Below, piece by piece: positions 8,823 through 18,340 of a DNA stretch of 64,000 nucleotides. Under the pieces are notes generated by a model that ran no database searches, had not been told where the DNA came from, and saw only the letters and a program-made list of their open reading frames with translations. Position 1 is the stretch's first letter. The number at the start of each line of letters is the position of its first letter. The stretch covers positions 2,108,001-2,172,000 of the forward strand of contig CAVTGA010000001.1 in assembly GCA_963734185.1 (NCBI GenBank), read 5' to 3'. A program made the position numbers and the translations under genes. The stretch comes from PALSA-894 sp963734185 (GTDB lineage: Bacteria > Pseudomonadota > Alphaproteobacteria > Rhizobiales > Xanthobacteraceae).

Positions 8823-9764
8823 GTGACCGCCTACATCCTGCGCCGGCTGCTCGCCACTCTTCCCGTGATGGCGGTGGTGGCGATCTTCGTATTCTTCCTG
8901 CTGCGCCTCGCGCCCGGCGACCCTGCGGCGATCATCGCGGGCGAGGACGCGACCGCTGCGCAGATCGCCGCGGTGCGCAGCAAGCTCGGCCTCGACCAGC
9001 CGATCCTGCAGCAGTTCGTGGTATGGATCGGCGGGATGCTGCAAGGCGATTTCGGCACGTCGATCTTCTCCAACCTGCCGGTCAGCCGGCTGATCGCGCA
9101 GCGGATCGAACCGACTTTGTCGCTGATGCTCGCGACCTTGGCGGTCGCGGTCGGGCTCGCGATCCCGCTCGGCGTGCTCGCCGCCTGGAAGGCGCGCCAC
9201 CTGGTCGACCGCGTGGTGATGTCGTTCTCGGTGCTCGGCTTCGCGATGCCGGTGTTCCTGGTCGGCTACGTGCTGATCTACGTGTTCGCGGTCAAGCTCG
9301 GCTGGCTCCCGGTGCAGGGCTACGTGCCGATCCGCGAGGGCCTCTGGCCCTGGGCCGAAAGCCTGATCCTGCCGTCGGTGGCGCTCGGCATCACCTACAT
9401 GGCGCTGATCGCGCGCATCACGCGCGCCTCGATGCTCGAGGTGCTGGCGCAGGACTACATCCGCACCGCGACCTCCAAGGGCCTGGCCACCGAGCGCGTG
9501 CTGCTGCTGCACGCGCTGAAGAACGCCTCGGTGCCGATCGTCACCGTGATCGGCATCGGCATCGCGCTGTTGATCTCCGGGGTCGTCATCACCGAGACCG
9601 TGTTCAACATTCCGGGCCTCGGCCGGCTCACCGTCGACGCGGTGTTGAAACGCGACTATCCGATCGTGCAAGGGCTGATCATCGTGTTCGCGGCGGTCAA
9701 GGTGCTGGTGAACCTGCTGATCGACATCTCTTACGTGTTCCTCGATCCACGCATCCGGTATTGA
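8823..9764 (+). CDS. dppB: Peptide ABC transporter permease, DppB type
   Basis: A 313-residue inner-membrane permease. The family start (ILRRLLATLPVMAVVAIFVFFLLRLAPGDP) is followed by six predicted membrane segments. The cytoplasmic EAA-type loop is near TRASMLEVLAQDYIRTATSKG, and the usual end is FLDPRIRY. The GTG at 8823 is chosen because AGGAGG lies at 8807-8812 and because the family begins at TAYILRRL; an upstream ATG at 8754 would add repeat-coded residues. It forms a tight operon with dppC, dppD and dppF. Confidence 0.92.
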   Translation: MTAYILRRLLATLPVMAVVAIFVFFLLRLAPGDPAAIIAGEDATAAQIAAVRSKLGLDQPILQQFVVWIGGMLQGDFGTSIFSNLPVSRLIAQRIEPTLSLMLATLAVAVGLAIPLGVLAAWKARHLVDRVVMSFSVLGFAMPVFLVGYVLIYVFAVKLGWLPVQGYVPIREGLWPWAESLILPSVALGITYMALIARITRASMLEVLAQDYIRTATSKGLATERVLLLHALKNASVPIVTVIGIGIALLISGVVITETVFNIPGLGRLTVDAVLKRDYPIVQGLIIVFAAVKVLVNLLIDISYVFLDPRIRY

Positions 9765-9768
9765 GCCC

Positions 9769-10644
9769 GTGACGCTGTCCGTAACCGCCGAAACGCGCAC
9801 CGCCGCTTCGCCGTTGGCAAGGACGGCGCGCGCGATCCGTCGCAACCCGACGATCTTCGTCGGCGCGGTGCTGTTGGGCGTCCTGGTCGCGCTGGCGATC
9901 GCAGGCCCGTGGCTCACCGCAGATCCGTTCCGGCAAGCGCCGATCAACCGCCTGCGCCCGCCGTCGGAGCGGTTCTGGTTCGGGACCGACCAGTTCGGCC
10001 GCGACGTCTTCACGCGCACCATCCATGGGGCGCGCGTCTCGCTCATCGTCGGGCTCTGCGTCGCCGCGCTGGCAAGCCTGATCGGTCTCGGCATCGGGCT
10101 CTTGTGCGGCTATTTCAGGCGCCTCGACGGCATCATCATGCGCGTGATGGACGGCATCATGGCGATCCCGACCATCCTGCTCGCCATCGCGCTGATCACG
10201 CTGACGCGGCCGGGCCTCGGCATCGTGATTGCCGCGATCGTGATCCCGGAGGTGCCGCGCATCGTGCGGGTGGTCCGCTCGGTCGTGCTGTCGATCCGCG
10301 CGCAGCCCTATGTGGAGAGCGCGATCGCGGGCGGGACGCGCAACGCGCGGCTGCTCACCCGCCATATCCTGCCCAACACACTGGCGCCGCTGATCGTGCA
10401 GGCGACCTACGTTTGCGCCTCGGCGATGCTGATCGAGGCCGGCCTGTCGTTCCTCGGCGCCGGGGTGCCGCCGGAAATCCCGAGCTGGGGCAACATCATC
10501 GCGCAAGGGCGCACGTTCTTCCAGATCGCGCCGTGGAGCATCCTGATCCCGGGCGCGTTCCTCGCCGCGACGGTGCTCGCCGTCAACATGCTCGGCGACG
10601 GCCTGCGCGACCGCCTCGATCCGCGATTGGCGAGGCGCATGTGA
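9769..10644 (+). CDS. dppC: Peptide ABC transporter permease, DppC type
   Basis: A 291-residue second permease subunit with the OppC-type N-terminal segment (ARAIRRNPTIFVGAVLLGVL), the FGTDQFGRDVFTRTIHGAR motif and the EAA loop around QPYVESAIAGGTRNARLL. It ends GDGLRDRLDPRLARRM. A GTG start lies 4 nt after the dppB stop. With DppB it forms the membrane channel of the importer. Confidence 0.92.
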   Translation: MTLSVTAETRTAASPLARTARAIRRNPTIFVGAVLLGVLVALAIAGPWLTADPFRQAPINRLRPPSERFWFGTDQFGRDVFTRTIHGARVSLIVGLCVAALASLIGLGIGLLCGYFRRLDGIIMRVMDGIMAIPTILLAIALITLTRPGLGIVIAAIVIPEVPRIVRVVRSVVLSIRAQPYVESAIAGGTRNARLLTRHILPNTLAPLIVQATYVCASAMLIEAGLSFLGAGVPPEIPSWGNIIAQGRTFFQIAPWSILIPGAFLAATVLAVNMLGDGLRDRLDPRLARRM

Positions 10645-11627
10645 GCCTGCTCGAAGTCCGCGCGCTCAGCACCCACTTCTTCACCGCCGACGGCATCGTG
10701 CGTGCGGTCGACGGCGTTTCGTTCGCGCTCGAGCCGGGCGAGACCCTGGGCATCGTCGGCGAGTCGGGATGCGGCAAGTCGGTGACCGCGCTCTCGATCC
10801 TGCGGCTGATCGCGCCCGAGACCGGCCGCATCGTCGCCGGCTCGATCCGCTTCGCGGGGCGCGAACTCACGACACTGTCCGAACCGGAGATGCGGAGCTT
10901 GCGCGGCCACAAGATCGCGATGATCTTCCAGGAGCCGATGACCAGCCTCAATCCGGTGCTCAACGTGGGCACGCAGATCGCCGAGAGCGTGGTCCGGCAT
11001 TTGGGATTGTCCTGGCACGCCGCCCGCGACCGGGCGCATGAGATGCTCGACCTGGTGCGCATCGGCGACGCGCGGCGCTGCCTCGACCAGTATCCGCACC
11101 AGCTCTCGGGCGGCATGCGCCAGCGGGTCATGATCGCGATCGCGCTCGCCTGCGATCCGCAGGTCCTGATCGCCGACGAGCCGACCACCGCGCTCGACGT
11201 GACGATCCAGGCGCAGATCCTCGACCTGATGCTGGAGCTGAAGGACAAGCTTGGCACCGCGATCATCATGATCACCCATGACCTCGGGGTCATCGCCGAG
11301 ACCTGCGAGCGTGCCATCGTGATGTATGCCGGCCGCGTCGCCGAGGAAGCGAGCGTCACGGAGCTGTTCGGGCGCCCTCTGCATCCCTATTCGCGCGGGC
11401 TGCAGCGCGCGTTGCCCGGCGCCGCGGCGGAGCCCGTCCGAGCGCGCCTTGCCGAGATCCCCGGCATCGTGCCGGCGTTGAACCAACCGATCATCGGCTG
11501 TGCGTTCGCTCCGCGCTGCGACTTCGCGACCGGACGCTGCCGCACGACACCGCCGGCGCTGACGCCGTTCGGCACCGGGCATCAGGTCGCGTGCTGGGAG
11601 GCGCACCGCGTCGGAGCGGCCGCATGA
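10641..11627 (+). CDS. dppD: Peptide ABC transporter ATP-binding protein, DppD type
   Basis: A 328-residue ATPase with Walker A GESGCGKS (residues 40-47), the Q-loop at MIFQEP, signature LSGGMRQR (155-162), Walker B VLIADE (175-180) and the switch His in MITHDLG. The C-terminal oligopeptide-transporter extension has a Cys-rich patch (CAFAPRCDFATGRC), which in relatives holds an iron-sulfur cluster. The GTG start overlaps the dppC stop as GTGA, indicating coupling. Confidence 0.93.
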   Translation: MSLLEVRALSTHFFTADGIVRAVDGVSFALEPGETLGIVGESGCGKSVTALSILRLIAPETGRIVAGSIRFAGRELTTLSEPEMRSLRGHKIAMIFQEPMTSLNPVLNVGTQIAESVVRHLGLSWHAARDRAHEMLDLVRIGDARRCLDQYPHQLSGGMRQRVMIAIALACDPQVLIADEPTTALDVTIQAQILDLMLELKDKLGTAIIMITHDLGVIAETCERAIVMYAGRVAEEASVTELFGRPLHPYSRGLQRALPGAAAEPVRARLAEIPGIVPALNQPIIGCAFAPRCDFATGRCRTTPPALTPFGTGHQVACWEAHRVGAAA

Positions 11628-12628
11628 GCGTGCCCGCAAGCCTGGAAGTGCAGGATCTCACCAAGCATTTCCCGGTCTACGGCGGCCTGCTGCAATGGCG
11701 CAGAGGCAGCGTGAAGGCGGTGGACGGCGTCAGCTTCGCGATTGCGCGCGGTGAGACCCTCGGGCTGGTCGGCGAATCGGGTTGCGGCAAGACCACGGTG
11801 AGCCGGATGGTGCTCAAGCTGATCGAGCCGACGTCGGGCCGCATCATGCTCGGCGGCGCGGACGTGACCGACCTTGCGCCCGCCGCCATGTGGCGGCACC
11901 GGCGTCACGTCCAGATCGTGTTCCAGGACCCGTATTCGTCGCTCAACCCGCGCCTCACCGCCGGCACGATGGTCGGCGAGCCGCTGGAGAACTTCGGCAT
12001 CGCGACCGGGCGCGACAAGGATGAGCGCGTGGCGCAGCTGTTCGCCCGCGTCGGCCTGCGCCCCGAGGCGATGAGCCGTTATGCCCACGAGTTCTCGGGC
12101 GGACAGCGCCAGCGGCTCGGCATCGCCAAGGCGCTGGCGGTCAATCCCGACGTGATCGTCGCCGACGAGCCGGTGTCGGCGCTCGATGTCTCGGTGCGCG
12201 CCCAGGTGCTGAACTTGATGATGGACCTGCAGGAGGAATTCAAGCTCGCCTATCTGTTCGTCAGCCACGACCTTGCGGTGGTGCGCCATGTCAGCCACCG
12301 CATCGCGGTCATGTATCTCGGCCGCATCGTCGAACTGGCCGACAAGCGCACGCTATTCTCGAGCCCGCTGCATCCATATACCGAGGCGCTGCTTGCAGCC
12401 GCGCCGGCGCCGGACCCGGCGCGGCGCAAGGCGAAGCGGACGATCCTGCAGGGTGACGTGCCGAGCCCGATGCACCCGCCGAGCGGCTGCCACTTCCATA
12501 CGCGCTGCCCCTATGCGACGGACGAGTGCAAGGTGATCGACCCGCCGCTGCTGGAAGTCGCGCCGGGCCACCATGTGGCGTGCCTCAAGCGTCCGGTCGG
12601 GGGCGGCGGCGCGCCGCTGAGATCGTAG
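11624..12628 (+). CDS. dppF: Peptide ABC transporter ATP-binding protein, DppF type
   Basis: A 334-residue second ATPase. It has Walker A GESGCGKT (50-57), the Q-loop IVFQDPYSSLNPR, signature FSGGQRQR, Walker B VIVADEP and the C-terminal oligopeptide extension with CHFHTRCPYATDEC. The ATG overlaps the dppD stop (ATGA). DppD and DppF should form a heterodimer driving the DppBC channel. The gene ends at the inverted repeat shared with the convergent dctM. Confidence 0.93.
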   Translation: MSVPASLEVQDLTKHFPVYGGLLQWRRGSVKAVDGVSFAIARGETLGLVGESGCGKTTVSRMVLKLIEPTSGRIMLGGADVTDLAPAAMWRHRRHVQIVFQDPYSSLNPRLTAGTMVGEPLENFGIATGRDKDERVAQLFARVGLRPEAMSRYAHEFSGGQRQRLGIAKALAVNPDVIVADEPVSALDVSVRAQVLNLMMDLQEEFKLAYLFVSHDLAVVRHVSHRIAVMYLGRIVELADKRTLFSSPLHPYTEALLAAAPAPDPARRKAKRTILQGDVPSPMHPPSGCHFHTRCPYATDECKVIDPPLLEVAPGHHVACLKRPVGGGGAPLRS

Positions 12629-12697
12629 GGTGGGGCAAGGGCGCCTGACGGATCGACCGGGTCGGCACGCGCAGTGTGCGCCTTTGCCCACCCCTAC
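12625..12697. terminator. Inverted repeat between convergent dppF and dctM (R4 repeat)
   Basis: GTAGGGTGGGGCAAGGGCGC at the left pairs with GCGCCTTTGCCCACCCCTAC at the right. It lies exactly between two converging stop codons and is a plausible bidirectional terminator. The same motif recurs around 17506 and 18341-18508. Confidence 0.6.
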
Positions 12698-14082
12698 TCC
12701 AGGAATCCGGCCAACCGCGGCAGCCACAGGCTGATGCTCGGGAAGTAGATGCACAGCAGCAGCCCGACCACCTGCAGGGCGACGAAGGGATACATCGCCT
12801 TGAACACGTCGCTCATGGTCACGCCCGGCGGCGCCGTGCCCTTCATGTAGAACAAGGTCGCGCCGAACGGCGGCGTCATGAACGCGGTCTGCAGGTTGAC
12901 CGCGACCAGCGTCGCGAACCAGGTCATCAGCGCGCCGTTGTTGCCGATGTGATCGGAGAAGTCGTACTTGAGCAGGATCGGCCCGAACACCGGCAGCACG
13001 ATCAGGCAGATCTCGATCCACTCGAACGGGAAGCCGAGCAGGAAGATCAGCACCATGATGAAGGTGAGCATCTGCCATTTGGTTTCGATGCCAAAATAGG
13101 CGAGCGTCGAGATCATCACGTCGTCGCCGCCGAGCACGCGGAACACGTAGGAGAAGCCGGTCGCGCCGAGGAAGATCATGAACACCAGTCCGTTGGCGCG
13201 GCAGGAGTCGAAGATCAACTCGCTCAGCATCTTGATGGTCAGACGGTTGTTCAGCGCGGCGATGAACATCGAGCCGACGACGCCGACCGCGCCGCTCTCG
13301 GTCGGCGTCGCCCAGCCGGCAAAGATCGATCCGAGCACGACGACCAGCAGAGCCGTCATCGGGAACAGGCCGCGCCACAGCGCCATCCAGAATTCGCCGC
13401 GCGTTTGCGGTCCATAGTCGGGCGGCAGCTTCGGAGCCGCGCCGGGTTTGAAGATCGCAACGGCGATGATGTACACGAGGTAGAGGCCGGAGAGCAGAAA
13501 GCCTGGCATGACGGCGGCGAGGAACAAGTTCCCGGCCGAGGTCGCAAGCATCTCCGCCATCACCACCAGCATGATGGCGGGCGGAATGAGGATGCCGAGC
13601 GTACCGGCCGAGGCGATGGTGCCGATGGCGAGCCGCTTGTCGTAGCCCGCTTGCAGCATCTGCGGCAATGCGATCACCGACAGCGTGATCACGGCCGCGC
13701 CGACCACGCCGATCGGCGCGGCGAGGATCGTGCCCATCACCATGACCGCGACCGCGAGCGCGCCGGGGCACCATTTGAGCAGCACCTCGGTCGCGCTCAA
13801 CATCGCCTTGGCCGAGCCGGATCGCTCCAGGATCGCGCCCATGAAGATGAACATCGGAATCGAGGCCAACACCGGGTCGGCGGCGACACCGGCCCACATG
13901 CGCAGGACGATGTCGGACAGGCCGATCAGCCGGAACACGCCGAGATACGAGCCGATGACTGCAAAGATCAGGGCGAGGCCGCCCATGATGAACGCCACCG
14001 GGTAGCCCAGGAAGATGAAAATGAACATCGACCCGAACATGATCAGGGAGAGGTTGTCGGCCAGCCAATCAAGCAGCATCAA
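12694..14082 (-). CDS. dctM: TRAP transporter large permease
   Basis: A 462-residue DctM-family protein with about 12 hydrophobic segments, starting MLLDWLADNLSLIMFGSMFIFIFLGYPV. The GxxxSIPMFIFMGAILERSG region and the ASAGTLGILIPPAIMLVVMAE segment are characteristic. It is the ion-coupled translocation subunit that works with DctQ and a periplasmic DctP. It lies 6 nt downstream of dctQ. Substrates of the family are usually organic acids; the specific one is not determinable here. Confidence 0.92.
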   Translation of the reverse strand: MMLLDWLADNLSLIMFGSMFIFIFLGYPVAFIMGGLALIFAVIGSYLGVFRLIGLSDIVLRMWAGVAADPVLASIPMFIFMGAILERSGSAKAMLSATEVLLKWCPGALAVAVMVMGTILAAPIGVVGAAVITLSVIALPQMLQAGYDKRLAIGTIASAGTLGILIPPAIMLVVMAEMLATSAGNLFLAAVMPGFLLSGLYLVYIIAVAIFKPGAAPKLPPDYGPQTRGEFWMALWRGLFPMTALLVVVLGSIFAGWATPTESGAVGVVGSMFIAALNNRLTIKMLSELIFDSCRANGLVFMIFLGATGFSYVFRVLGGDDVMISTLAYFGIETKWQMLTFIMVLIFLLGFPFEWIEICLIVLPVFGPILLKYDFSDHIGNNGALMTWFATLVAVNLQTAFMTPPFGATLFYMKGTAPPGVTMSDVFKAMYPFVALQVVGLLLCIYFPSISLWLPRLAGFLE

Positions 14083-14088
14083 TTCCCC

Positions 14089-14649
14089 CTAGACGTCGCT
14101 GACGACGTGGCCGATCCGCAGGTCGACTTCCTCAGCCGGCTTGTTGCCGAACAGGAAGACGATCACGCGCAGCAGCACGCTGAGGATGCCGAGCACGACC
14201 AACCAGAGGCCGGCGGCGTAGATGCCCTTGATGATCCAGCGGTGGGTGAGCCCGACGGTCGAGTCGGACTGCTCGCTCACCAAGTAGGACCGCTCCACAA
14301 AATCGACGCTGTAATAGGCAACCAGCGCAACATAGGGCAGCGCCAGCACGATGCAGCCGACGAGCTCGACCCAGGCGCGGCCGCGGTAGGTCAACCGCTC
14401 GGTGAAGGAGTCGACCCGCGGATGCGCGTTGATGGTGTAGCAGTAGCCCATCCAGAGCGAGAAGAGCGCGGCATGGAAATGCCACTCCAGCTCCTGCAGC
14501 TTGGTGTAGGGAAGCTGCACGCCGATCTTGCGCGCGATCACGTCGAACGTGGTCACGCACGCCATGATCACCATGAGCCAGCCGGAGACGAGCGCGATCC
14601 GCTCGAGCAGCCGGCGCAGGATTTCCGCGAGCCTGAGTAGTGCGTCCAT
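14089..14649 (-). CDS. dctQ: TRAP transporter small permease
   Basis: A 186-residue DctQ protein with four hydrophobic segments and the conserved block ARKIG...YTKLQELEWHFHAALF. It sits between dctP and dctM in the standard order. The length and the LQELEWH motif resemble the subgroup with slightly longer DctQ proteins associated with large, acidic substrates; this is an inference. Confidence 0.9.
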   Translation of the reverse strand: MDALLRLAEILRRLLERIALVSGWLMVIMACVTTFDVIARKIGVQLPYTKLQELEWHFHAALFSLWMGYCYTINAHPRVDSFTERLTYRGRAWVELVGCIVLALPYVALVAYYSVDFVERSYLVSEQSDSTVGLTHRWIIKGIYAAGLWLVVLGILSVLLRVIVFLFGNKPAEEVDLRIGHVVSDV

Positions 14650-14768
14650 TTACGTTCGCCTTCCAGACCGCAGCGACGCAAACCGAGCGCCCCGCTGCGC
14701 GCGCCAAGGCGGGCAGCGGGGCGTAGTCGCTTGCGTTGCTGCGGAGTACCTCGCCGTTCGGGAGACCG

Positions 14769-14788
14769 GCGCAGCCCGCGGGCTGCGC
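14769..14788 (-). terminator. GC hairpin after dctP
   Basis: A perfect 20-bp palindrome, GCGCAGCCCGCGGGCTGCGC, lies 7 nt past the dctP stop and 120 nt before dctQ. Such hairpins often end or stabilise part of the binding-protein message so that it is made in excess over the membrane subunits. There is no U-tract, so Rho-independent termination is uncertain. Confidence 0.4.
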
Positions 14789-14795
14789 CGCAGTT

Positions 14796-15869
14796 TCAGT
14801 TGCCGGCGTAGGTCGGCTTCACCACCTGCGCGTCGCCCCAGATGGCGTACTTCTTGCGGAAGTCGAGGTAGTGGTCGGCGACCTTCTTGAAGATCGGGTC
14901 CTTGGCCAATTCCTCGGTGAGAACCTCGAGCCAGGCCTTCTCGAAAGCGGCGAGCGTCTTGTCGTCCCAGCGCTTGATCTGCACTTTGTGCTTGTCGCGC
15001 ATCTCGGCCATCACGTCGAACTGCTGCGCCTCGGTCTCGGCGTAGGTGTAGGCCACCTGGGCCTTCGACGCCATCTCGATCATCGCCTTGTAGTTATCCG
15101 GCAGCGCGTCATAGGCCTTCTTGTTCATCAGGAGCTCGCTGCATGAAACCAGCTGATGCCAGCCCGGGAAGTAGTTGAACTTGGCGATCTGGTGGAAGCC
15201 GAGGTTCATGTCCATCTTGGGCATCGAGAACTCGGTGGCGTCGATGACGCCGCGCTCGAGCGCCTGGTAGATGTCGGCCGCCGCCAGCAACTGGGTCGAG
15301 ACGCCGAGCTTCTGCATCACCTGGGCACCGAGCCCGAAGAAACGCATCTTGAGGCCCTTGAGCTCGTCGACCGACTTGATCTCCTTGCGGAACCAGCCCG
15401 AAGTTTCCGGACCGATGCAGAAGCAGTCGACCGCGATCAGGTCGTGCTTGGCGTAGATTTCGTCGCGCAGCTTGTTGCCGCCGCCGAACCACTTCCACGC
15501 CAGGAATTCACCGAAGCCCGGGCCGAACGGCACGGTGGTGAAGAAGGCGAGCGCCGGATACTTGCCGGTGTGATAGCCGGGCGTGGTCCAGCAGGACTCG
15601 ATCGAACCCTTGGAGACCGCGTCGAAGCACTCGAGCGGCGGAATCAGCGCGCCCGGTTCGAAGAACTTCACTTCGAATCGGCCGCCCGACAGGCGCTCGA
15701 TGTCCTTGGAGAAGCGCACCCCGGAAGCGCCGAGATGCGGCAGCGCGCTGCCGAACGCGCTCTGCATCTTCCAACGCACGCGTTCCTGTGCGTTGGCGTC
15801 GTTCGGTGTGACGGCGAGGGTCAAGGCGGCGGATAAGCCGAGGACTCCCAGCTTCAGCAAACGGTGCAT
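14796..15869 (-). CDS. dctP: TRAP transporter periplasmic substrate-binding protein
   Basis: A 357-residue DctP/TakP-like protein with a signal peptide (MHRLLKLGVLGLSAALTLAV, cleavage near DANAQE). Recognisable elements are RWKMQSAFGSALPHLGA, GGRFEVKFFEPGALIP, the ligand-binding Arg in ELKGLKMRFFGLGAQVMQKLG and ERGVIDATEF. The start is supported by AGGGAG 8 nt upstream. The TakP-like motifs suggest a 2-oxo acid or similar carboxylate as ligand. It is divergent from the CoA-transferase gene, with 245 bp between them. Confidence 0.9.
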   Translation of the reverse strand: MHRLLKLGVLGLSAALTLAVTPNDANAQERVRWKMQSAFGSALPHLGASGVRFSKDIERLSGGRFEVKFFEPGALIPPLECFDAVSKGSIESCWTTPGYHTGKYPALAFFTTVPFGPGFGEFLAWKWFGGGNKLRDEIYAKHDLIAVDCFCIGPETSGWFRKEIKSVDELKGLKMRFFGLGAQVMQKLGVSTQLLAAADIYQALERGVIDATEFSMPKMDMNLGFHQIAKFNYFPGWHQLVSCSELLMNKKAYDALPDNYKAMIEMASKAQVAYTYAETEAQQFDVMAEMRDKHKVQIKRWDDKTLAAFEKAWLEVLTEELAKDPIFKKVADHYLDFRKKYAIWGDAQVVKPTYAGN

Positions 15870-16114
15870 GTGCAGTGCTCCCTGATGGCCGTCGAATTGC
15901 AGCGTCCGCGGATCGCGTTGTTCGCGTTCCACATTCTGCAAGCCGGCATCACGGGCGGCACTTAATTTTCTTATTGAGCTGGTGCGTGCTTCTCGTTGCC
16001 GCCGATGAACGGCATGACGGACGTTTCTGTTCCCAACGCATCGACGGTGACATGGAGCGCCAACCCTGTCAAAACGGAATTGCGAAAAGGTCATCAATGC
16101 TGTCGTACTGAGCC

Positions 16115-17509
16115 ATGCCCACTCCCATCGATGCGAAGGACGCGCTCGCCGCGCTGTGGCGCAACGCCAGCCAGGCCGACGAAGCACTCGGCCATGTGAC
16201 GCTGACCGGTGCCGAGCCGGCGCTGCCCTCCTCGTTTGCGGTCGGCACCGCCGCGCAGGCGAGCATTGCGGCGGCGGCGCTGGCGGCCGGCGAATTGTGG
16301 CAGCAGCGCACCGGACGGCGCCAACGGATCAGCGTCGACATGCGCGCCGCGGGGATCGAGTGCCGCAGCGAACGCTATTTGCAGGTCGACGGCGCCCCGA
16401 TGCCGGACCCGTGGGACAAGATCGCCGGCACCTACCGCTGCGGCGATGGGCGCTGGGTACGGCTGCACACCAATTTCGCGCATCACCGCGACGGCGTGCT
16501 GCGCCTGCTGCATTGCGACCACGAGCGCGCCGCCGTGAAGGCCGCGCTGCAACGATGGAACGCCGAGGCGTTCGAAACCGCCGCGGCCGAGGCCGGCCTC
16601 GTGGTCACCGCCATGCGCACCTTCGCCGAGTGGGACGCGCATCCGCAGGGCGCCGCGCTTGCGCGCATGCCGCTGATGTCGATCGACTGGGTCGGCGACG
16701 CGCGGCCGCGGCCCCTGCCAGCGCCCGAGCGGCCATTGTCCGGCGTGCGCGTGCTCGACCTGACCCGCATCATCGCCGGACCCGTGTGCGGGCGCACGCT
16801 CGCGGCGCACGGCGCCGACGTGCTGCTGGTGACCGCGCCGCATCTGCCCGCGATCGAGCTCCTGGTGATCGACAACGGGCGCGGCAAGCTATCGACCCGG
16901 ATCGACCTGCGCGATGCCGCCGGGCGCGAGACGCTCAAGCGCCTGCTGCGCCAAGCGCACGTGTTCGTGCAGGGCTACCGTCCGGGCGGCCTGCAGGCGC
17001 TCGGCTTCGGCCCCGAGGAGGTGGCCAAGGTCAGCCCCGGCATCGTCACTGTGTCGCTCTCGGCCTATGGCCACGAGGGTCCATGGGCCAACCGGCGCGG
17101 CTTCGATTCGCTGATGCAGACCGCAAGCGGCTTCAACGCCGCCGAAGGCGAAGCCGCCGGCAGCGACAAACCGCGTCCGCTGCCGGGCCAGATCCTCGAC
17201 CACGCCACCGGTTTCCTGATGGCATTCGCGACCATGACCGCGCTCAAGCGCCAGGCCGGGAGCGGCGGCAGCTGGTACGTGCGGCTCTCGCTGGCGCAGA
17301 CCGGCCGCTGGCTGCGCTCGCTCGGACGCATCGACGGACTGGCGGCGCCCGACCCGACGCGCGACGACGTACGCGACCTGCTGGAGGAAAGCAACTCGGG
17401 CTTTGGCCGCCTGTCGGCGGTGCGCCACAGCGCGCAGATGAGCGAGACCCCGCCGCGCTGGACACGGCCGTCGGTGCCGCTCGGGACGCACAAGGCCGAG
17501 TGGCCGTAG
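16115..17509 (+). CDS. Family III CoA-transferase (CaiB/BaiF), rearranged domain order
   Basis: A 464-residue protein. From about residue 208 it shows the usual family III N-terminal block (LSGVRVLDLTRIIAGPVCGR) and further on RGFDSLMQTASGF, with Asp331 at the expected catalytic position. The preceding 200 residues resemble another CoA-transferase half (an AAxAAGELW helix and an AGTYRCGDGRWVRLH strand), so it looks like two partial CaiB units in series. The enzymes move CoA between carboxylic acids. It is divergent from the TRAP operon, so it may activate the imported acid; that link is inferred from position only. Confidence 0.8.
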   Translation: MPTPIDAKDALAALWRNASQADEALGHVTLTGAEPALPSSFAVGTAAQASIAAAALAAGELWQQRTGRRQRISVDMRAAGIECRSERYLQVDGAPMPDPWDKIAGTYRCGDGRWVRLHTNFAHHRDGVLRLLHCDHERAAVKAALQRWNAEAFETAAAEAGLVVTAMRTFAEWDAHPQGAALARMPLMSIDWVGDARPRPLPAPERPLSGVRVLDLTRIIAGPVCGRTLAAHGADVLLVTAPHLPAIELLVIDNGRGKLSTRIDLRDAAGRETLKRLLRQAHVFVQGYRPGGLQALGFGPEEVAKVSPGIVTVSLSAYGHEGPWANRRGFDSLMQTASGFNAAEGEAAGSDKPRPLPGQILDHATGFLMAFATMTALKRQAGSGGSWYVRLSLAQTGRWLRSLGRIDGLAAPDPTRDDVRDLLEESNSGFGRLSAVRHSAQMSETPPRWTRPSVPLGTHKAEWP

Positions 17510-17546
17510 GGTGGGCAAAAGCGCAAAGCGAAGCAAAGTCGTAGGG
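17506..17546 (+). repeat. R4 repeat, 3'-exon side of the intron insertion
   Basis: GTAGGGTGGGCAAAAGCGCAAAG... begins on the CoA-transferase stop codon and reaches the 3' splice boundary of the group II intron relic. With 18341-18508 it forms the R4 palindromic repeat that hosts the intron. Confidence 0.6.
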
Positions 17547-17616
17547 GTAAAGTCGAGGAGTGGCGCGGTTGCTTGGGGCACTGAGGCCATCGCTCCGTTT
17601 CCACTCCCCGCTCATC

Positions 17617-17649
<33 letters not shown>

Positions 17650-17776
17650 TCCGACCGGCTTCATCGCAAGGCCCACGTCGGGTGTCGCGAACGCTTGCTG
17701 GCGTGCGGTTGGCAGCCAGCTCAGCGAACACGGTTTTTCGAGAGAACCGTGTGGTCCCGTGCGAAGGGACCTTGCG

Positions 17777-17851
17777 ACGTTCGGACTTCGCCTTACAACA
17801 GAGCTTCTTCTTCTGAAGGCTCCTGATACGTTCAGGTGTTTCCAGGCTCAT
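17777..17851 (-). pseudogene. N-terminal remnant of the intron-encoded reverse transcriptase/maturase
   Basis: The first 25 codons from ATG 17851 read MSLETPERIRSLQKKKLCCK and onward, matching the start of LtrA-like group II intron proteins (the ...TPERIRSLQRKLYLKAK type). After KAKSER the similarity stops and the sequence runs into the domain IV/V region, so roughly 400 codons are deleted. Confidence 0.7.
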
Positions 17852-18340
17852 CACCAATCACCCTGTATCCTCGCCTTCCTCCAAAGCGTGCCGGAAGTCA
17901 GGCCCCTTCCCTCCGCCGGCATTACCCGGCTTCAACGGTCTTACGGGCCTGTCCGACGCCCGGCGTGCCGCCACCTGATGTGGCGTTCGGGTCGCTACTT
18001 CCCGCACGCTCGGACCTCCCCCGTTTACGCGTGTCGCCTTGCCAGCGTGCTGTGTCCCCTACCCCGGCGGATCCAAACGGGTGCATGTGCTCGGTTTCCT
18101 TCCCCGCTCGGTGCTGCCTTCCCCGTTACCCAGTCGGGTCGGCATCCGCATCGCTACTTTCGAGGCCTGCTCGGACTTCACTCGCGTTACGGCCCGCTGG
18201 CTTGCTCGCCCGCCCAAGGCGGACTTCGTCACAGGGCTCCAGCCCGCTCCTTAGCAAGCTGCCTGTCAGCTACTCGATCAAACCGGCTACTATCGAGGTG
18301 GAATCTTCCTCCACTGGCTACACGCGCCTACGGGGCGCAC

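Noticed and set aside
12676..14640. 654-codon plus-strand frame opposite dctM/dctQ
   Set aside because: Extreme His/Asp/Arg/Gln composition; the minus strand encodes proper membrane proteins.
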